The notes under the pieces are model-generated. The model made no database searches and was not told the origin of the DNA. It saw only the letters and a list, made by a program, of their open reading frames with translations. Below are positions 53,194 through 62,042 of a stretch of DNA of 64,000 bases, one piece after another (positions within the stretch are counted from its first letter, which is position 1; the number at the start of each line of letters is the position of its first letter). Made by a program: the position numbers and the translations under genes. This DNA is from Lachnospiraceae bacterium A2. Its GTDB lineage: Bacteria > Bacillota > Clostridia > Lachnospirales > Lachnospiraceae. The DNA is taken from positions 1,896,041 to 1,960,040 of the forward strand of contig KE159636.1 of NCBI GenBank assembly GCA_000403315.2. The letters run 5' to 3'.

Positions 53194-54081
53194 ATGTACC
53201 CAATCGTAAAAAAGAAAAAGCTGGCAGACAAGATTTTTCTTATGGACGTAAAAGCCCCCCGGGTGGCAAAGTCCTGCCTGCCCGGGCAGTTTGTAATTGT
53301 GAAAATGGATGAGGAGGGGGAACGGATTCCCCTTACTGTCTGCGACTATGACAAAGAAGCAGGGACTATCACCATTGTATTCCAGACCGTAGGCGCATCC
53401 ACCCAGCGGATGGAGTCCCTGGAGGAAGGGGACGCGTTCCAGGATTTCGTAGGCCCCCTGGGCTGCGCATCGGAGCTGACGGAAACGCCCATCGAAGAAC
53501 TGAAACAGAAAAAAATCGTATTTATTGCCGGCGGCGTAGGGACCGCCCCTGTGTACCCGCAGGTAAAATGGCTCCATGGGCAGGGAGTAAGCTGCGACGT
53601 GATTATGGGCTCTAAGACAAAGGACTTGCTGATCCTGGAGGAAGAAATGAAGGAAGTGGCAGGGAACCTTTACGTGACTACCGACGACGGCAGCTACGGG
53701 TTCCATGGGATGGGCACCAACCAGTTAGAGGAGCTTGTAAACAACGGGAATACATATGATTTGTGCATTGCAATTGGCCCTATGGTTATGATGAAATTCG
53801 TCTGCCTCCTTACGAAAAAATTAAATATCCCAACCATTGTTTCCTTAAACCCCATTATGGTGGACGGGACCGGGATGTGCGGCGCATGCCGGGTAACGGT
53901 AGGGGACAAGGTGAAATTTGCCTGCGTGGACGGCCCGGAATTTGACGGCCATCTGGTAGACTTCGACCAGGCCATGAAACGCCAGCAGATGTATAAGACA
54001 GAAGAAGGAAGAAGCATGTTAAAGCTAACCGAGGGGGATACCCACCACGGCGGATGCGGACAGTGCGGAGGTGACAAATAA
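53194..54081 (+). CDS. nfnA: NADH-dependent ferredoxin:NADP+ oxidoreductase, small subunit
   Basis: The 295-residue flavoprotein has an FAD-binding beta-barrel (GQFVIVKMDEEGERIPLTV, about 35-53), an NAD-binding domain with IAGGVGTAPVYPQ (about 115) and a C-terminal cysteine set in GTGMCGACRVTVG with a later FACVDGPEF for a 2Fe-2S cluster. With the next gene it forms Nfn, which bifurcates electrons between NADH, NADP+ and ferredoxin in fermenting anaerobes. An HHGGCGQCGG tail is present. The stop TAA shares its last base with the ATG of the next gene. Confidence 0.92.
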   Translation: MYPIVKKKKLADKIFLMDVKAPRVAKSCLPGQFVIVKMDEEGERIPLTVCDYDKEAGTITIVFQTVGASTQRMESLEEGDAFQDFVGPLGCASELTETPIEELKQKKIVFIAGGVGTAPVYPQVKWLHGQGVSCDVIMGSKTKDLLILEEEMKEVAGNLYVTTDDGSYGFHGMGTNQLEELVNNGNTYDLCIAIGPMVMMKFVCLLTKKLNIPTIVSLNPIMVDGTGMCGACRVTVGDKVKFACVDGPEFDGHLVDFDQAMKRQQMYKTEEGRSMLKLTEGDTHHGGCGQCGGDK

Positions 54082-55466
54082 TGGATGTAATGAAAAAAGT
54101 CCCGGTAAGGGAACAGGAGCCACAGGTACGCGCCAGGAATTTTGAGGAAGTATGCCTTGGCTATAACAAGGAAGAAGCCATGGAGGAGGCAGGGCGGTGC
54201 TTAAACTGCAAGAACGCCCAGTGCGTCAAGGGCTGCCCGGTAGCCATTGACATCCCGGGGTTTGTCTGCCAGATAAAAGAAGGGAAATTCGAAGATGCTT
54301 ACCAGACCTTAAGCAAGTCCAGCGCCCTCCCGGCAGTCTGCGGCCGTGTCTGCCCGCAGGAAAGCCAGTGCGAAGGGAAATGCATCCGCGGCATCAAGGG
54401 CGAGCCTGTTTCCATTGGCAAGCTGGAACGGTTTGCCGCAGACTGGGCAAGGGAACACCAGATTAAGCCCCAGCCGGCAGCGGAAAAAAATGGCCACAAG
54501 GTGGCGGTGATCGGTTCCGGCCCTGCAGGCCTTACCTGCGCCGGGGATTTGGCAAAAATGGGCTATGACGTGACAATTTTTGAAGCCCTCCATGAACCGG
54601 GCGGCGTATTGATTTACGGCATCCCGGAATTCCGTCTGCCAAAGAGCGAGGTAGTGGCAAAGGAAATTGAAAATGTAAAATCCCTTGGGGTAAAAATTGA
54701 AACAAATGTGGTAATCGGGAAGGCAGGGACCATTGACGGGCTGATGGAGGAGGAAGGCTTTGAAGCGGTATTTATCGGCTCCGGGGCAGGGCTCCCAAGG
54801 TTTATGGGGATTCCCGGCGAACAGGCCAACGGGGTATTTTCCGCGAATGAATTCCTCACAAGGAATAACCTGATGAAAGCATTCCAGGAAGAATATGACA
54901 CCCCCATCATGCGTGGGAAAAAGGTTGCGGTAGTAGGCGGCGGGAACGTGGCTATGGACGCCGCAAGGACAGCCCTCCGGCTTGGGGCTGAGGTCCATGT
55001 GGTATACAGAAGGAGCGAAGCAGAGCTTCCGGCACGTGTGGAGGAAGTGCACCATGCCAAGGAGGAAGGCATTATTTTCGACTTGCTTACAAACCCCACG
55101 GAAATTTTAGTGGATGAAAACGGCTGGGTTAAAGGCATGACATGCATCCGCATGGAGCTGGGCGAGCCAGATGAATCAGGCAGGCGCAGCCCTGTGGAAG
55201 TCCCTGGCTCTGAATTTGACTTAGAGCTGGATACCGTTATCATGTCCCTGGGGACTTCCCCGAACCCGCTGATTTCCTCCACCACCAAAGGGCTGGAGGT
55301 TAACCGCAGGAAATGTATTGTGGCAGAGGAAGAAAACGGCGCAACCAGCAAACCAGGCGTATTTGCAGGGGGCGACGCAGTGACAGGCGCGGCAACGGTG
55401 ATCCTTGCCATGGGCGCAGGGAAAGCGGCTGCAAAAGGGATTGACGAATACCTGTCCGGTAAGTAA
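54081..55466 (+). CDS. nfnB: NADH-dependent ferredoxin:NADP+ oxidoreductase, large subunit (GltD/GltA-like)
   Basis: The 461-residue protein has an N-terminal domain for two 4Fe-4S clusters (CLNCKNAQCVKGCP about 39-52, CGRVCPQESQCEGKC about 89-103). An FAD domain follows (VIGSGPAGLTCAGDLAKMGY about 143) and an NADP domain (VVGGGNVAMDAARTALRLGA about 283). This is the form annotated as glutamate synthase small chain, but directly after nfnA it is the Nfn large subunit, the bifurcating half. No large glutamate synthase gene is near. Confidence 0.92.
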   Translation: MDVMKKVPVREQEPQVRARNFEEVCLGYNKEEAMEEAGRCLNCKNAQCVKGCPVAIDIPGFVCQIKEGKFEDAYQTLSKSSALPAVCGRVCPQESQCEGKCIRGIKGEPVSIGKLERFAADWAREHQIKPQPAAEKNGHKVAVIGSGPAGLTCAGDLAKMGYDVTIFEALHEPGGVLIYGIPEFRLPKSEVVAKEIENVKSLGVKIETNVVIGKAGTIDGLMEEEGFEAVFIGSGAGLPRFMGIPGEQANGVFSANEFLTRNNLMKAFQEEYDTPIMRGKKVAVVGGGNVAMDAARTALRLGAEVHVVYRRSEAELPARVEEVHHAKEEGIIFDLLTNPTEILVDENGWVKGMTCIRMELGEPDESGRRSPVEVPGSEFDLELDTVIMSLGTSPNPLISSTTKGLEVNRRKCIVAEEENGATSKPGVFAGGDAVTGAATVILAMGAGKAAAKGIDEYLSGK

Positions 55467-55491
55467 ATAGTAGTTTAGGAGGAAATTTCGG

Positions 55492-56658
55492 ATGAAAGAC
55501 GTAACAATTTCAGATAATATTGTGTATATCGGGGCAGATGACAGGGATTTGGACCTGTTTGAAAGCCAATATGTGATCCCAAACGGGGTAAGCTATAATT
55601 CCTATGTGATTTTGGATGAAAAAGTAACCGTTATGGATACCGTAGACGCAAGGCGGAGGGAAGAATGGCTGGAAAATCTGGAACAGGCGCTGGCAGGCCG
55701 CACGGTGGATTACCTTGTGGTTTCCCATATGGAACCGGACCATGCAGCGAATATACAAGTGCTTGCAGAAAAATACCCCAACATGCAGTTAGTGGGCAAT
55801 GCCAAGACCTTCCCCATGCTCCAGCAGTTTTTTGACATGGATTTAACGGACCGTACCCTTGTGGTAAAAGAAGGGGATACCCTGAACTTAGGGAGCCATG
55901 AGCTGACATTCGTAATGGCGCCTATGGTGCACTGGCCGGAGGTTATGGTTTCCTATGAGAAATCAGAAAAAATCCTCTTTTCCGCAGACGGCTTTGGGAA
56001 ATTCGGTGCGCTGGACGCAGAGGAAGACTGGGCATGTGAAGCAAGGCGGTATTATTTCAACATTGTAGGGAAATACGGCGCACAGGTGCAGGCGCTGCTG
56101 AAAAAAGCGGCCGGCCTTGAAATTGCCATGATTTGCCCCCTGCACGGCCCTATCTTAAAAGAAAATTTAGGCTATTACCTTGGGAAATATGAAACCTGGA
56201 GCAGTTACCAGCCAGAGGACGAGGGCGTTTTGGTAGCCTATGCATCCATCCATGGGAATACGAAAAAAGCGGCTGTTAGGATGAAGGAAATTCTGGAAGC
56301 AAAGGGCGCGAAGAAAGTGGCAGTTGCTGACCTGTCCCGGGACGATATGGCAGAAGCCATTGAGGATGCTTTCCGTTATGATAAGATGGTGCTTGCGGCA
56401 GCTACATACGATGGCGGCATGTTCCCATGCATGGAAGATTTCCTCCATCATTTAAAGAGCAAAAATTTCCAGAAGCGCACCGTAGCCTTAATGGAAAACG
56501 GCTCATGGGCGCCAATGGCAGCAAAAACGATGAAGGGCGTTTTGGAGCAGATGAAAGAAATTACAATCTGTGACAAAATAGTTTCCATCAAATCCACCAT
56601 GAAAGAAGCAACTATCCCAGAAATGGAAGCGCTTGCAGAGGAGCTGCTTGCGAAATAG
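55492..56658 (+). CDS. FprA-type A flavodiiron protein (O2/NO reductase)
   Basis: The 388-residue protein has a metallo-beta-lactamase domain with the di-iron ligands His79, Glu81, Asp83 and His84 (SHMEPDHAAN), His147 (MVHWPE), Asp166 (SADGFG) and a final His in CPLHGP near 218. A flavodoxin domain follows (VLVAYASIHGNTKKAA, about 247). Such enzymes reduce oxygen to water or nitric oxide to N2O and protect anaerobes. The gene lies 25 bases after nfnB, so NADPH or ferredoxin produced by Nfn may feed it through rubredoxin; that link is inferred. Confidence 0.94.
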   Translation: MKDVTISDNIVYIGADDRDLDLFESQYVIPNGVSYNSYVILDEKVTVMDTVDARRREEWLENLEQALAGRTVDYLVVSHMEPDHAANIQVLAEKYPNMQLVGNAKTFPMLQQFFDMDLTDRTLVVKEGDTLNLGSHELTFVMAPMVHWPEVMVSYEKSEKILFSADGFGKFGALDAEEDWACEARRYYFNIVGKYGAQVQALLKKAAGLEIAMICPLHGPILKENLGYYLGKYETWSSYQPEDEGVLVAYASIHGNTKKAAVRMKEILEAKGAKKVAVADLSRDDMAEAIEDAFRYDKMVLAAATYDGGMFPCMEDFLHHLKSKNFQKRTVALMENGSWAPMAAKTMKGVLEQMKEITICDKIVSIKSTMKEATIPEMEALAEELLAK

Positions 56659-56667
56659 GAGAACAGA

Positions 56668-57336
56668 ATGAATTTGTTTGATATTGTAGGGCCGGTCATG
56701 GTAGGCCCTTCCAGTTCCCATACGGCAGGGGCAGTGCGGATTGGCCGGATTGGATGGCGGCTTTTGAATGAGCCGGTGGCAAAAGCAGAAATTTACCTCC
56801 ATGGATCCTTTTTGGCAACGGGAAAGGGCCATGGGACAGACCGTGCGCTGGTGGCGGGGCTTTTAGGCCTTACAGCCGACGACGGGCGGATTCCGGACAG
56901 CTTTGCGCTGGCTAAGGAGCGGGGCATGGAATATTCCTTTGCAGGGATTGAGCTCCGGGACGCCCACCCCAATTCCGTGCTGATGAAGCTGACGGGGGCA
57001 AAAGGCAGGCGGCTGGAAGTCATTGCGGCGTCGCTGGGGGGCGGGCGTATCAGGGTCTGCGAGATTGACGGCTTAGAGGCCAATTTCTGCGGGGATTACC
57101 CCACCCTGATTGTCCGAAACCAGGACCAGCCGGGGCATGTAGCGGAAGTCACTTCCATGCTGTCCCATAAATCAGTGAATATAGCAACGATGCAGCTTTA
57201 CCGGGACAAGCGTGGCGGGAGCGCCGTCCTTGTGGTGGAATGCGACAAGGAAGTCCCGAAGGAGGGCATCCGGTGGCTGGAAAAGCTGGAGGGAATCTAT
57301 AAAGTGACTTATTTAAGCTTGGAGGAAAAACAATGA
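56668..57336 (+). CDS. sdaAB: L-serine dehydratase, iron-sulfur type, beta subunit
   Basis: The 222-residue subunit contains the SDH_beta domain (FDIVGPVMVGPSSSHTAGAV, residues 4-23) and a C-terminal ACT domain (VRNQDQPGHVAEVTSMLSHK, about 146-165). With the alpha subunit it deaminates L-serine to pyruvate and ammonia. It begins 9 bases after fprA and overlaps sdaAA by 4 bases (ATGA), so all five genes from nfnA can be one transcript. Confidence 0.95.
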   Translation: MNLFDIVGPVMVGPSSSHTAGAVRIGRIGWRLLNEPVAKAEIYLHGSFLATGKGHGTDRALVAGLLGLTADDGRIPDSFALAKERGMEYSFAGIELRDAHPNSVLMKLTGAKGRRLEVIAASLGGGRIRVCEIDGLEANFCGDYPTLIVRNQDQPGHVAEVTSMLSHKSVNIATMQLYRDKRGGSAVLVVECDKEVPKEGIRWLEKLEGIYKVTYLSLEEKQ

Positions 57337-58208
57337 GTTTTCAGTCATTAAAAGATATTGCCACATCTGCTGCAGGGCAGAACAAACCTTTTTTCCGCAT
57401 TATCTTAGAGGATGACATGTCGGAGCGCATGGTAACGGAGGAAGAATCCTTTGCAGCCATGAAAAACATGTACAGCACCATGCGTGCGGCGGATGAATCT
57501 TATGATGGGAATATGAAATCAGCCAGCGGCCTGGTGGGGAATGACGGGCAGAAAATGGAGGACGCCTTAAAGTCCGGGAAAGCTGTTTCCGGCAGCTTTA
57601 TGGGGGAAGTCATGGTACGCGCCCTGAAAATGGGGGAGTCCAACGCCTGCATGAAGCGGATTGTGGCAGCCCCCACCGCAGGGTCCTGCGGCGTTATGCC
57701 AGCCGTATTCCTTACGTACCAGAAGCATTTTGGCGTTTCCGACGAGAAAATGACAGAAGCCATGTTTACAGCCGCAGGCATTGGGACAGTCATTGCGGAA
57801 CGTGCTTTTATTGCAGGGGCTACCGGCGGATGCCAGGCGGAAATCGGCAGCGCCAGCGCAATGGCGGCAGGCGGCCTTGCTTACTTAATGGGGGGCGGGG
57901 CGGAGGAAATCACCCATGCCAGCGCCATTGCCTTAAAAAGCCTGTTGGGCCTGGTCTGCGACCCTGTGGCGGGCTTGGTGGAAGTGCCCTGCGTCAAGCG
58001 GAACGTAATTGGGGCGGTCAATGCCGTTACCAGCGCAGACATGGCAATGGCAGGGATTACCAGCCGCATCCCCCCGGATGAGGTCATTGACGCTATGCGC
58101 ACGGTGGGGATGGCCCTGCCCTGCTCCCTGCGGGAAACCGGGGAAGGCGGTCTGGCAGCTACGGCTACAGGGGTAGAAATCAGCAAGAAGCTGATTTCCA
58201 GCTTTTAG
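57333..58208 (+). CDS. sdaAA: L-serine dehydratase, iron-sulfur type, alpha subunit
   Basis: The 291-residue catalytic subunit carries a 4Fe-4S cluster. The expected cysteines are Cys119 (TAGSCGVMPA), Cys209 (LVCDPVAG) and Cys220 (VEVPCVKRN). The C-terminal RETGEGGLAATATG block is also typical. Translation is coupled to sdaAB through an ATGA overlap. Oxygen damages this cluster, which fits the neighbouring oxygen-reducing flavodiiron gene. Confidence 0.95.
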   Translation: MSFQSLKDIATSAAGQNKPFFRIILEDDMSERMVTEEESFAAMKNMYSTMRAADESYDGNMKSASGLVGNDGQKMEDALKSGKAVSGSFMGEVMVRALKMGESNACMKRIVAAPTAGSCGVMPAVFLTYQKHFGVSDEKMTEAMFTAAGIGTVIAERAFIAGATGGCQAEIGSASAMAAGGLAYLMGGGAEEITHASAIALKSLLGLVCDPVAGLVEVPCVKRNVIGAVNAVTSADMAMAGITSRIPPDEVIDAMRTVGMALPCSLRETGEGGLAATATGVEISKKLISSF

Positions 58209-58237
58209 CACGTATTGAAACATCCATTCCCGCAGGC

Positions 58238-58278
58238 CATCCGCCAAAAGCTGTGTCTGCACATGCATTTGGCGGATG
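58238..58278. repeat. Intergenic hairpin after sdaAA
   Basis: CATCCGCCAAA (58238-58248) and TTTGGCGGATG (58268-58278) form perfect 11-bp arms around a 19-base loop. No T-run follows. It may slow or end transcription between the serine dehydratase and BceAB-like genes. Confidence 0.6.
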
Positions 58279-58394
58279 TTCCGCCGGGAACTGCCCAGCT
58301 CAAATCGTGCGCCCATCCCAAACCTTTCATTCACTGTAAGTGTTTTATAGAGTTGCCTTGTGTTATGATAAAGAAAAAACGAGGAGGCAATGAG

Positions 58395-59168
58395 ATGAAA
58401 CCTATTCTTGAAATTGAATCCCTGAAAAAATATTATGGCAAATCCAAAAATAAAACAAAAGCATTGGATGGAATTACCTTTCAGGTAATGCCCGGGGAGT
58501 TTTTGGGCATTATGGGGAGCAGTGGGTCAGGAAAATCCACGCTGCTAAACTGCATTGCAGCCGTGATACAGCCCAGCGGCGGCACAATTTCCATGAACGG
58601 CAGGCAGATACAGTCCCTTAAGGGAGCGGAATTGGCCGGTTACCGGGGAAAGGAAATCGGATACCTGTTCCAGAATTTTGAACTTTTGGATAACCTGACT
58701 GGGCGGGAAAATATCCTCCTTCCCCTGTCCCTCCATGGCATTGCAGAGCAGGAAAGCAGGAAACGGCTGGAACAGCTGGCTTCTTATCTGGAGGTGCAGG
58801 AGGTTTTGGGGAAATTCCCTGCCCAGATGTCGGGAGGGCAGAAGCAGCGGGTTGCGGCTGCAAGGGCGCTGATTTTAAACCCGGGCATTATCCTTGCAGA
58901 TGAGCCAACCGGGGCTTTGGACTCTAAAAATGCAAAGGCATTGATGGAAAAGCTTTTGGGGCTGAACCAGAATACAGACGCTACCATCCTGATGGTGACG
59001 CATGATTCCAATGCAGCCAGTTACTGCAGGCGCATCCTGTTTATTCAGGATGGCATAATCTTCCATGAGCTCCGGAGGGAGGTCCCTTTTGAGTCCCAGC
59101 AGGAATTTTATGGGCGTATCTTAAAGGTAATGGCGCAGTTAGGGGGTGGCAGTGCAAATGTTCTTTAA
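58395..59168 (+). CDS. BceA-type ABC transporter ATP-binding protein
   Basis: The 257-residue ATPase has Walker A GSSGSGKST (about 45-53), the signature MSGGQKQRVAAARAL and Walker B ILADEPTGALDS, typical of the MacB/LolD/BceA group. GAGGAGG sits 8 bases before the ATG at 58395. It overlaps the permease gene and is followed by a response regulator and kinase, the complete Bce-type antimicrobial peptide detoxification module. Confidence 0.9.
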   Translation: MKPILEIESLKKYYGKSKNKTKALDGITFQVMPGEFLGIMGSSGSGKSTLLNCIAAVIQPSGGTISMNGRQIQSLKGAELAGYRGKEIGYLFQNFELLDNLTGRENILLPLSLHGIAEQESRKRLEQLASYLEVQEVLGKFPAQMSGGQKQRVAAARALILNPGIILADEPTGALDSKNAKALMEKLLGLNQNTDATILMVTHDSNAASYCRRILFIQDGIIFHELRREVPFESQQEFYGRILKVMAQLGGGSANVL

Positions 59169-61293
59169 ATTGGTTTCCCAAAACAGCAAAAGGAGCCGGA
59201 AAGAAAACGGCCTGTTTTTCAGTTCCTTATTGATTTCCATCCTGGCATTTTATTTGGTCCTTTCCCTGTCCCAGCAGGACGTTATGGTGTTCCTGTCCAA
59301 GATGGAAAGCGATGCGGTAAATAAGCTGCTGGCATTGATACCTGCTTTTTACGCCATGGCGCTTATTATTTTGTTTTTCCTGATTTACTATGCCAGCAAG
59401 TTCCAGTTGGAACGGCGCAGGCACGAGTTTGGCGTTTACCTGATGCTGGGGATGCGCCGCACAAGGCTGTTTGCCATGCTGCTGGCAGAGGATTTCCGGG
59501 GCAGCGTAATTTCCCTGCTTCTTGGGCTGCCGGCGGCGGCGCTGCTGGCGGAGCTGGTAAGCCTGGTTACAGCCCGGCTGGTAGGCCTTGGGATTGTGGG
59601 GCACCGGCTGTCATTTTCACTGGATGCCGCCCTGTGGACGGCAGTTGGGTTCCTTTTGGTAAAACTTGCAGCGTTCCTTATCCTTAGCGGGAAGATCAGC
59701 AGGCAGGAAATTGGTTCCCTCCTTACCGAAACCCCGGAAGGGGCAAGAAAACAGATGCACCCGGCGGCATATGGGGGCGCGGTTTTGGTTGGCGCAGCCT
59801 GCCTTGCCGCAGCTTACGCCATGGCAATCCGCGGGGATGCATGGGACGGCATAAAAAGAATGGGACTGGCCCTGATCCTTGGGGTTTTTGGGACCTTCCT
59901 GTTTTTCTGGGGCCTGCGGCTTCCCCTTGGCCTTGCCGCAAGGCTTGGGAACAGTAACCGGAGGCTCCATGTATTTAATTTCCGCCAGATACAGGAAAAC
60001 GTGATCCGCCGCTCCGGCGCCCTTGCGTCCTGTTCCCTGCTGATGTTAGCTGCCCTGTGCTGCTTTGGGGCAGGGGTGTCAATTTCCAGGCACTATGGGG
60101 ACAGCGGGCAGCATGTGCTGGATTATACCTTTCATGGGACAGAGGATGAAGGGCCCGCCGGGCAGCCGCTTGGGGAACGTGAAGATGCGGGAGCGAAAGG
60201 GCAGGGATCTGGGGAAAATGACAAGACGGCAGCCATCCGGCAGACGCTGGCAGAACACGGGCTGGAAGGATATTTTTCCAATTTATTTGAGATGAAAATA
60301 GGGCATATCGGCACGTCGGAGGATACGGGAAATGCGTTCCAAATGGAATCTGCCATGTCTGCCCTGCGGGAGATGGAACCTTCCAGGGCCCGGGATATGC
60401 TTTTGAATAACCTTTCCTACACCACCTATCCATATGTGGTTTCCCTGGGCAGCTATAACCAGCTTTTGGAGGCCGCAGGCTTGGAAAAGCTGGAATTAGG
60501 GGCAGGGGAAGCCGCCGTTTACATGGACCGGGAGTACGCTTCGGTTGGCGGGGCGGAAGAACTTTTGGGCCGTGTCCTAGAGGCAAGGCCCAAAGCCCTG
60601 CTGGGCGGGGAAGAACTGTACCTGACAGGGCCGGTGCAGACGGTCAATTTGGTTACAGACCGTTCCATTACCCTGAATTTTGCGCTGATTCTCCCAGAGG
60701 AATTGTTCGGTTCCTGCACACAGGGAGAATATGGGAGCTACCTGAATGGGGTGCTGGACAAAAGCACAGTGGAACATGCCAGCCTTATGGCTCTGTTCTC
60801 AGACATGAACCAAAAGCTGGACAGCACAGGCCTGCCCTATGAAAGCTACCTGCAGAATATGGGACGGCAATTGTTTTATATGGTAGCTTCCAGCTATATT
60901 ACAATTTATCTGGCAATTATTTTCCTGATTGTAGCGAATACCATTATCGGCGTGCAGTTTTTAATCAGCCAGCAGAAATCAGGCCGCCGCTACCGGGCAT
61001 TGATCCATCTGGGGGCTGCGTATGCAGGCCTGCGCAAGTCTGCCAGGGCACAGATAAATTGGTATTTTGGGATTCCTGCCGGGATGGCAGCCTTTGGCAG
61101 CCTGTTTGGGGTGCGGGCGCTGTTTACGGGAATCCTGCCTTCCGGCGCAAAAACGGATTTGCCTGGGATGATGGCTGTTTCTGCCGCCATGGTTTTGGCG
61201 CTGTGCGTGGCAGAGTTCTGTTATATTACAGCAGTAAAACGATCCAGCGACCGTTACCTTCTGGCATTGATGGTACCGGAGCGGGAAGAATAG
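59158..61293 (+). CDS. BceB-type ABC permease (FtsX-like domains)
   Basis: The 711-residue membrane protein has the BceB plan: an N-terminal FtsX-like helix group (about 15-160), further helices to about 310, a large outside domain (about 320-570), and three final helices. The outside domain in this group binds antimicrobial peptides or their lipid targets. AGGGGGTGG at 59141-59149 supports the ATG at 59158; upstream GTG codons at 59146 and 59152 are in frame but too close. It overlaps the ATPase gene by 11 bases. Confidence 0.9.
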   Translation: MFFKLVSQNSKRSRKENGLFFSSLLISILAFYLVLSLSQQDVMVFLSKMESDAVNKLLALIPAFYAMALIILFFLIYYASKFQLERRRHEFGVYLMLGMRRTRLFAMLLAEDFRGSVISLLLGLPAAALLAELVSLVTARLVGLGIVGHRLSFSLDAALWTAVGFLLVKLAAFLILSGKISRQEIGSLLTETPEGARKQMHPAAYGGAVLVGAACLAAAYAMAIRGDAWDGIKRMGLALILGVFGTFLFFWGLRLPLGLAARLGNSNRRLHVFNFRQIQENVIRRSGALASCSLLMLAALCCFGAGVSISRHYGDSGQHVLDYTFHGTEDEGPAGQPLGEREDAGAKGQGSGENDKTAAIRQTLAEHGLEGYFSNLFEMKIGHIGTSEDTGNAFQMESAMSALREMEPSRARDMLLNNLSYTTYPYVVSLGSYNQLLEAAGLEKLELGAGEAAVYMDREYASVGGAEELLGRVLEARPKALLGGEELYLTGPVQTVNLVTDRSITLNFALILPEELFGSCTQGEYGSYLNGVLDKSTVEHASLMALFSDMNQKLDSTGLPYESYLQNMGRQLFYMVASSYITIYLAIIFLIVANTIIGVQFLISQQKSGRRYRALIHLGAAYAGLRKSARAQINWYFGIPAGMAAFGSLFGVRALFTGILPSGAKTDLPGMMAVSAAMVLALCVAEFCYITAVKRSSDRYLLALMVPEREE

Positions 61294-61309
61294 GAGAAGG
61301 GGAGAGCCC

Positions 61310-61990
61310 ATGAAACGGATTGCAGTAGTGGAAGATGAAATTTTTATGCGGGAAGAATTATTGGACCTGTTGCATAAGGCTGGCTATCAGGCGGATGGGA
61401 TCAGCGATTTTGAGGATGTGGCAGGGCAGGTGCTGGGGCTTTCCCCTGATTTGGCCCTGCTGGACTTAAACCTGCCGGGAGCCAGCGGGTTTCAGGTTTG
61501 CCGGGAATTAAAGCAAAAAAGCGCAGTCCCGGTCCTTGTCCTTACCTCCCGGGACCAGTTACGGGACGAACTCCATGCATTGGACTTGGGGGCGGATGAA
61601 TACCTGACAAAGCCATGCAGGAAGGAGCGGCTGTTAGCCCGTGTGGCAAACGTGCTGAAACGGTATGAAGGGCGGCAGAATTTGATGGAAGGGCCGGGGT
61701 TCCTGCTGGACCGGCAGACCTATACGCTGTATATCCATGGCAATTCCGCCATTCTCCCAAAAAACCAGGGGAAAATCCTGGAGGTATTTTTAACCCATGG
61801 GGAGGAGGCCGTCCCCAAGGAAGAACTGTACATGGCGATTTGGGGCACTATGGAATATATTGATGAAAATGCCCTCCAAGTCAACCTGACAAGGCTGAAA
61901 AAAACAATGGCGAACCTTAACATGCGCCTGCAGGTTGTCCCGGTCCGCGGGGTGGGTTACCGGCTGGTCCCGGAACCAGGGCAGGGCTAA
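61310..61990 (+). CDS. BceR-like OmpR/PhoB-family response regulator
   Basis: The 226-residue regulator has a receiver domain (acidic VVEDEIF at residues 5-11, phospho-Asp in LALLDLNLPGASG near 52, Lys in EYLTKPCRK) and a C-terminal winged-helix domain (about 130-222, ending VRGVGYRLVPE). It follows bceB by 16 bases and precedes its kinase. By analogy it activates the bceAB-like genes when peptide flux is sensed. Confidence 0.92.
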   Translation: MKRIAVVEDEIFMREELLDLLHKAGYQADGISDFEDVAGQVLGLSPDLALLDLNLPGASGFQVCRELKQKSAVPVLVLTSRDQLRDELHALDLGADEYLTKPCRKERLLARVANVLKRYEGRQNLMEGPGFLLDRQTYTLYIHGNSAILPKNQGKILEVFLTHGEEAVPKEELYMAIWGTMEYIDENALQVNLTRLKKTMANLNMRLQVVPVRGVGYRLVPEPGQG

Positions 61991-62042
61991 GGGATATCTG
62001 CGTGGCAAAGGGCTGTTTAAATGAAAGGGATGGATTATTTTT

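Noticed and set aside
54081-55466. Glutamate synthase small subunit
   Set aside because: The sequence fits GltD-like proteins in general, but adjacency to nfnA and lack of a large gltB point to NfnB.
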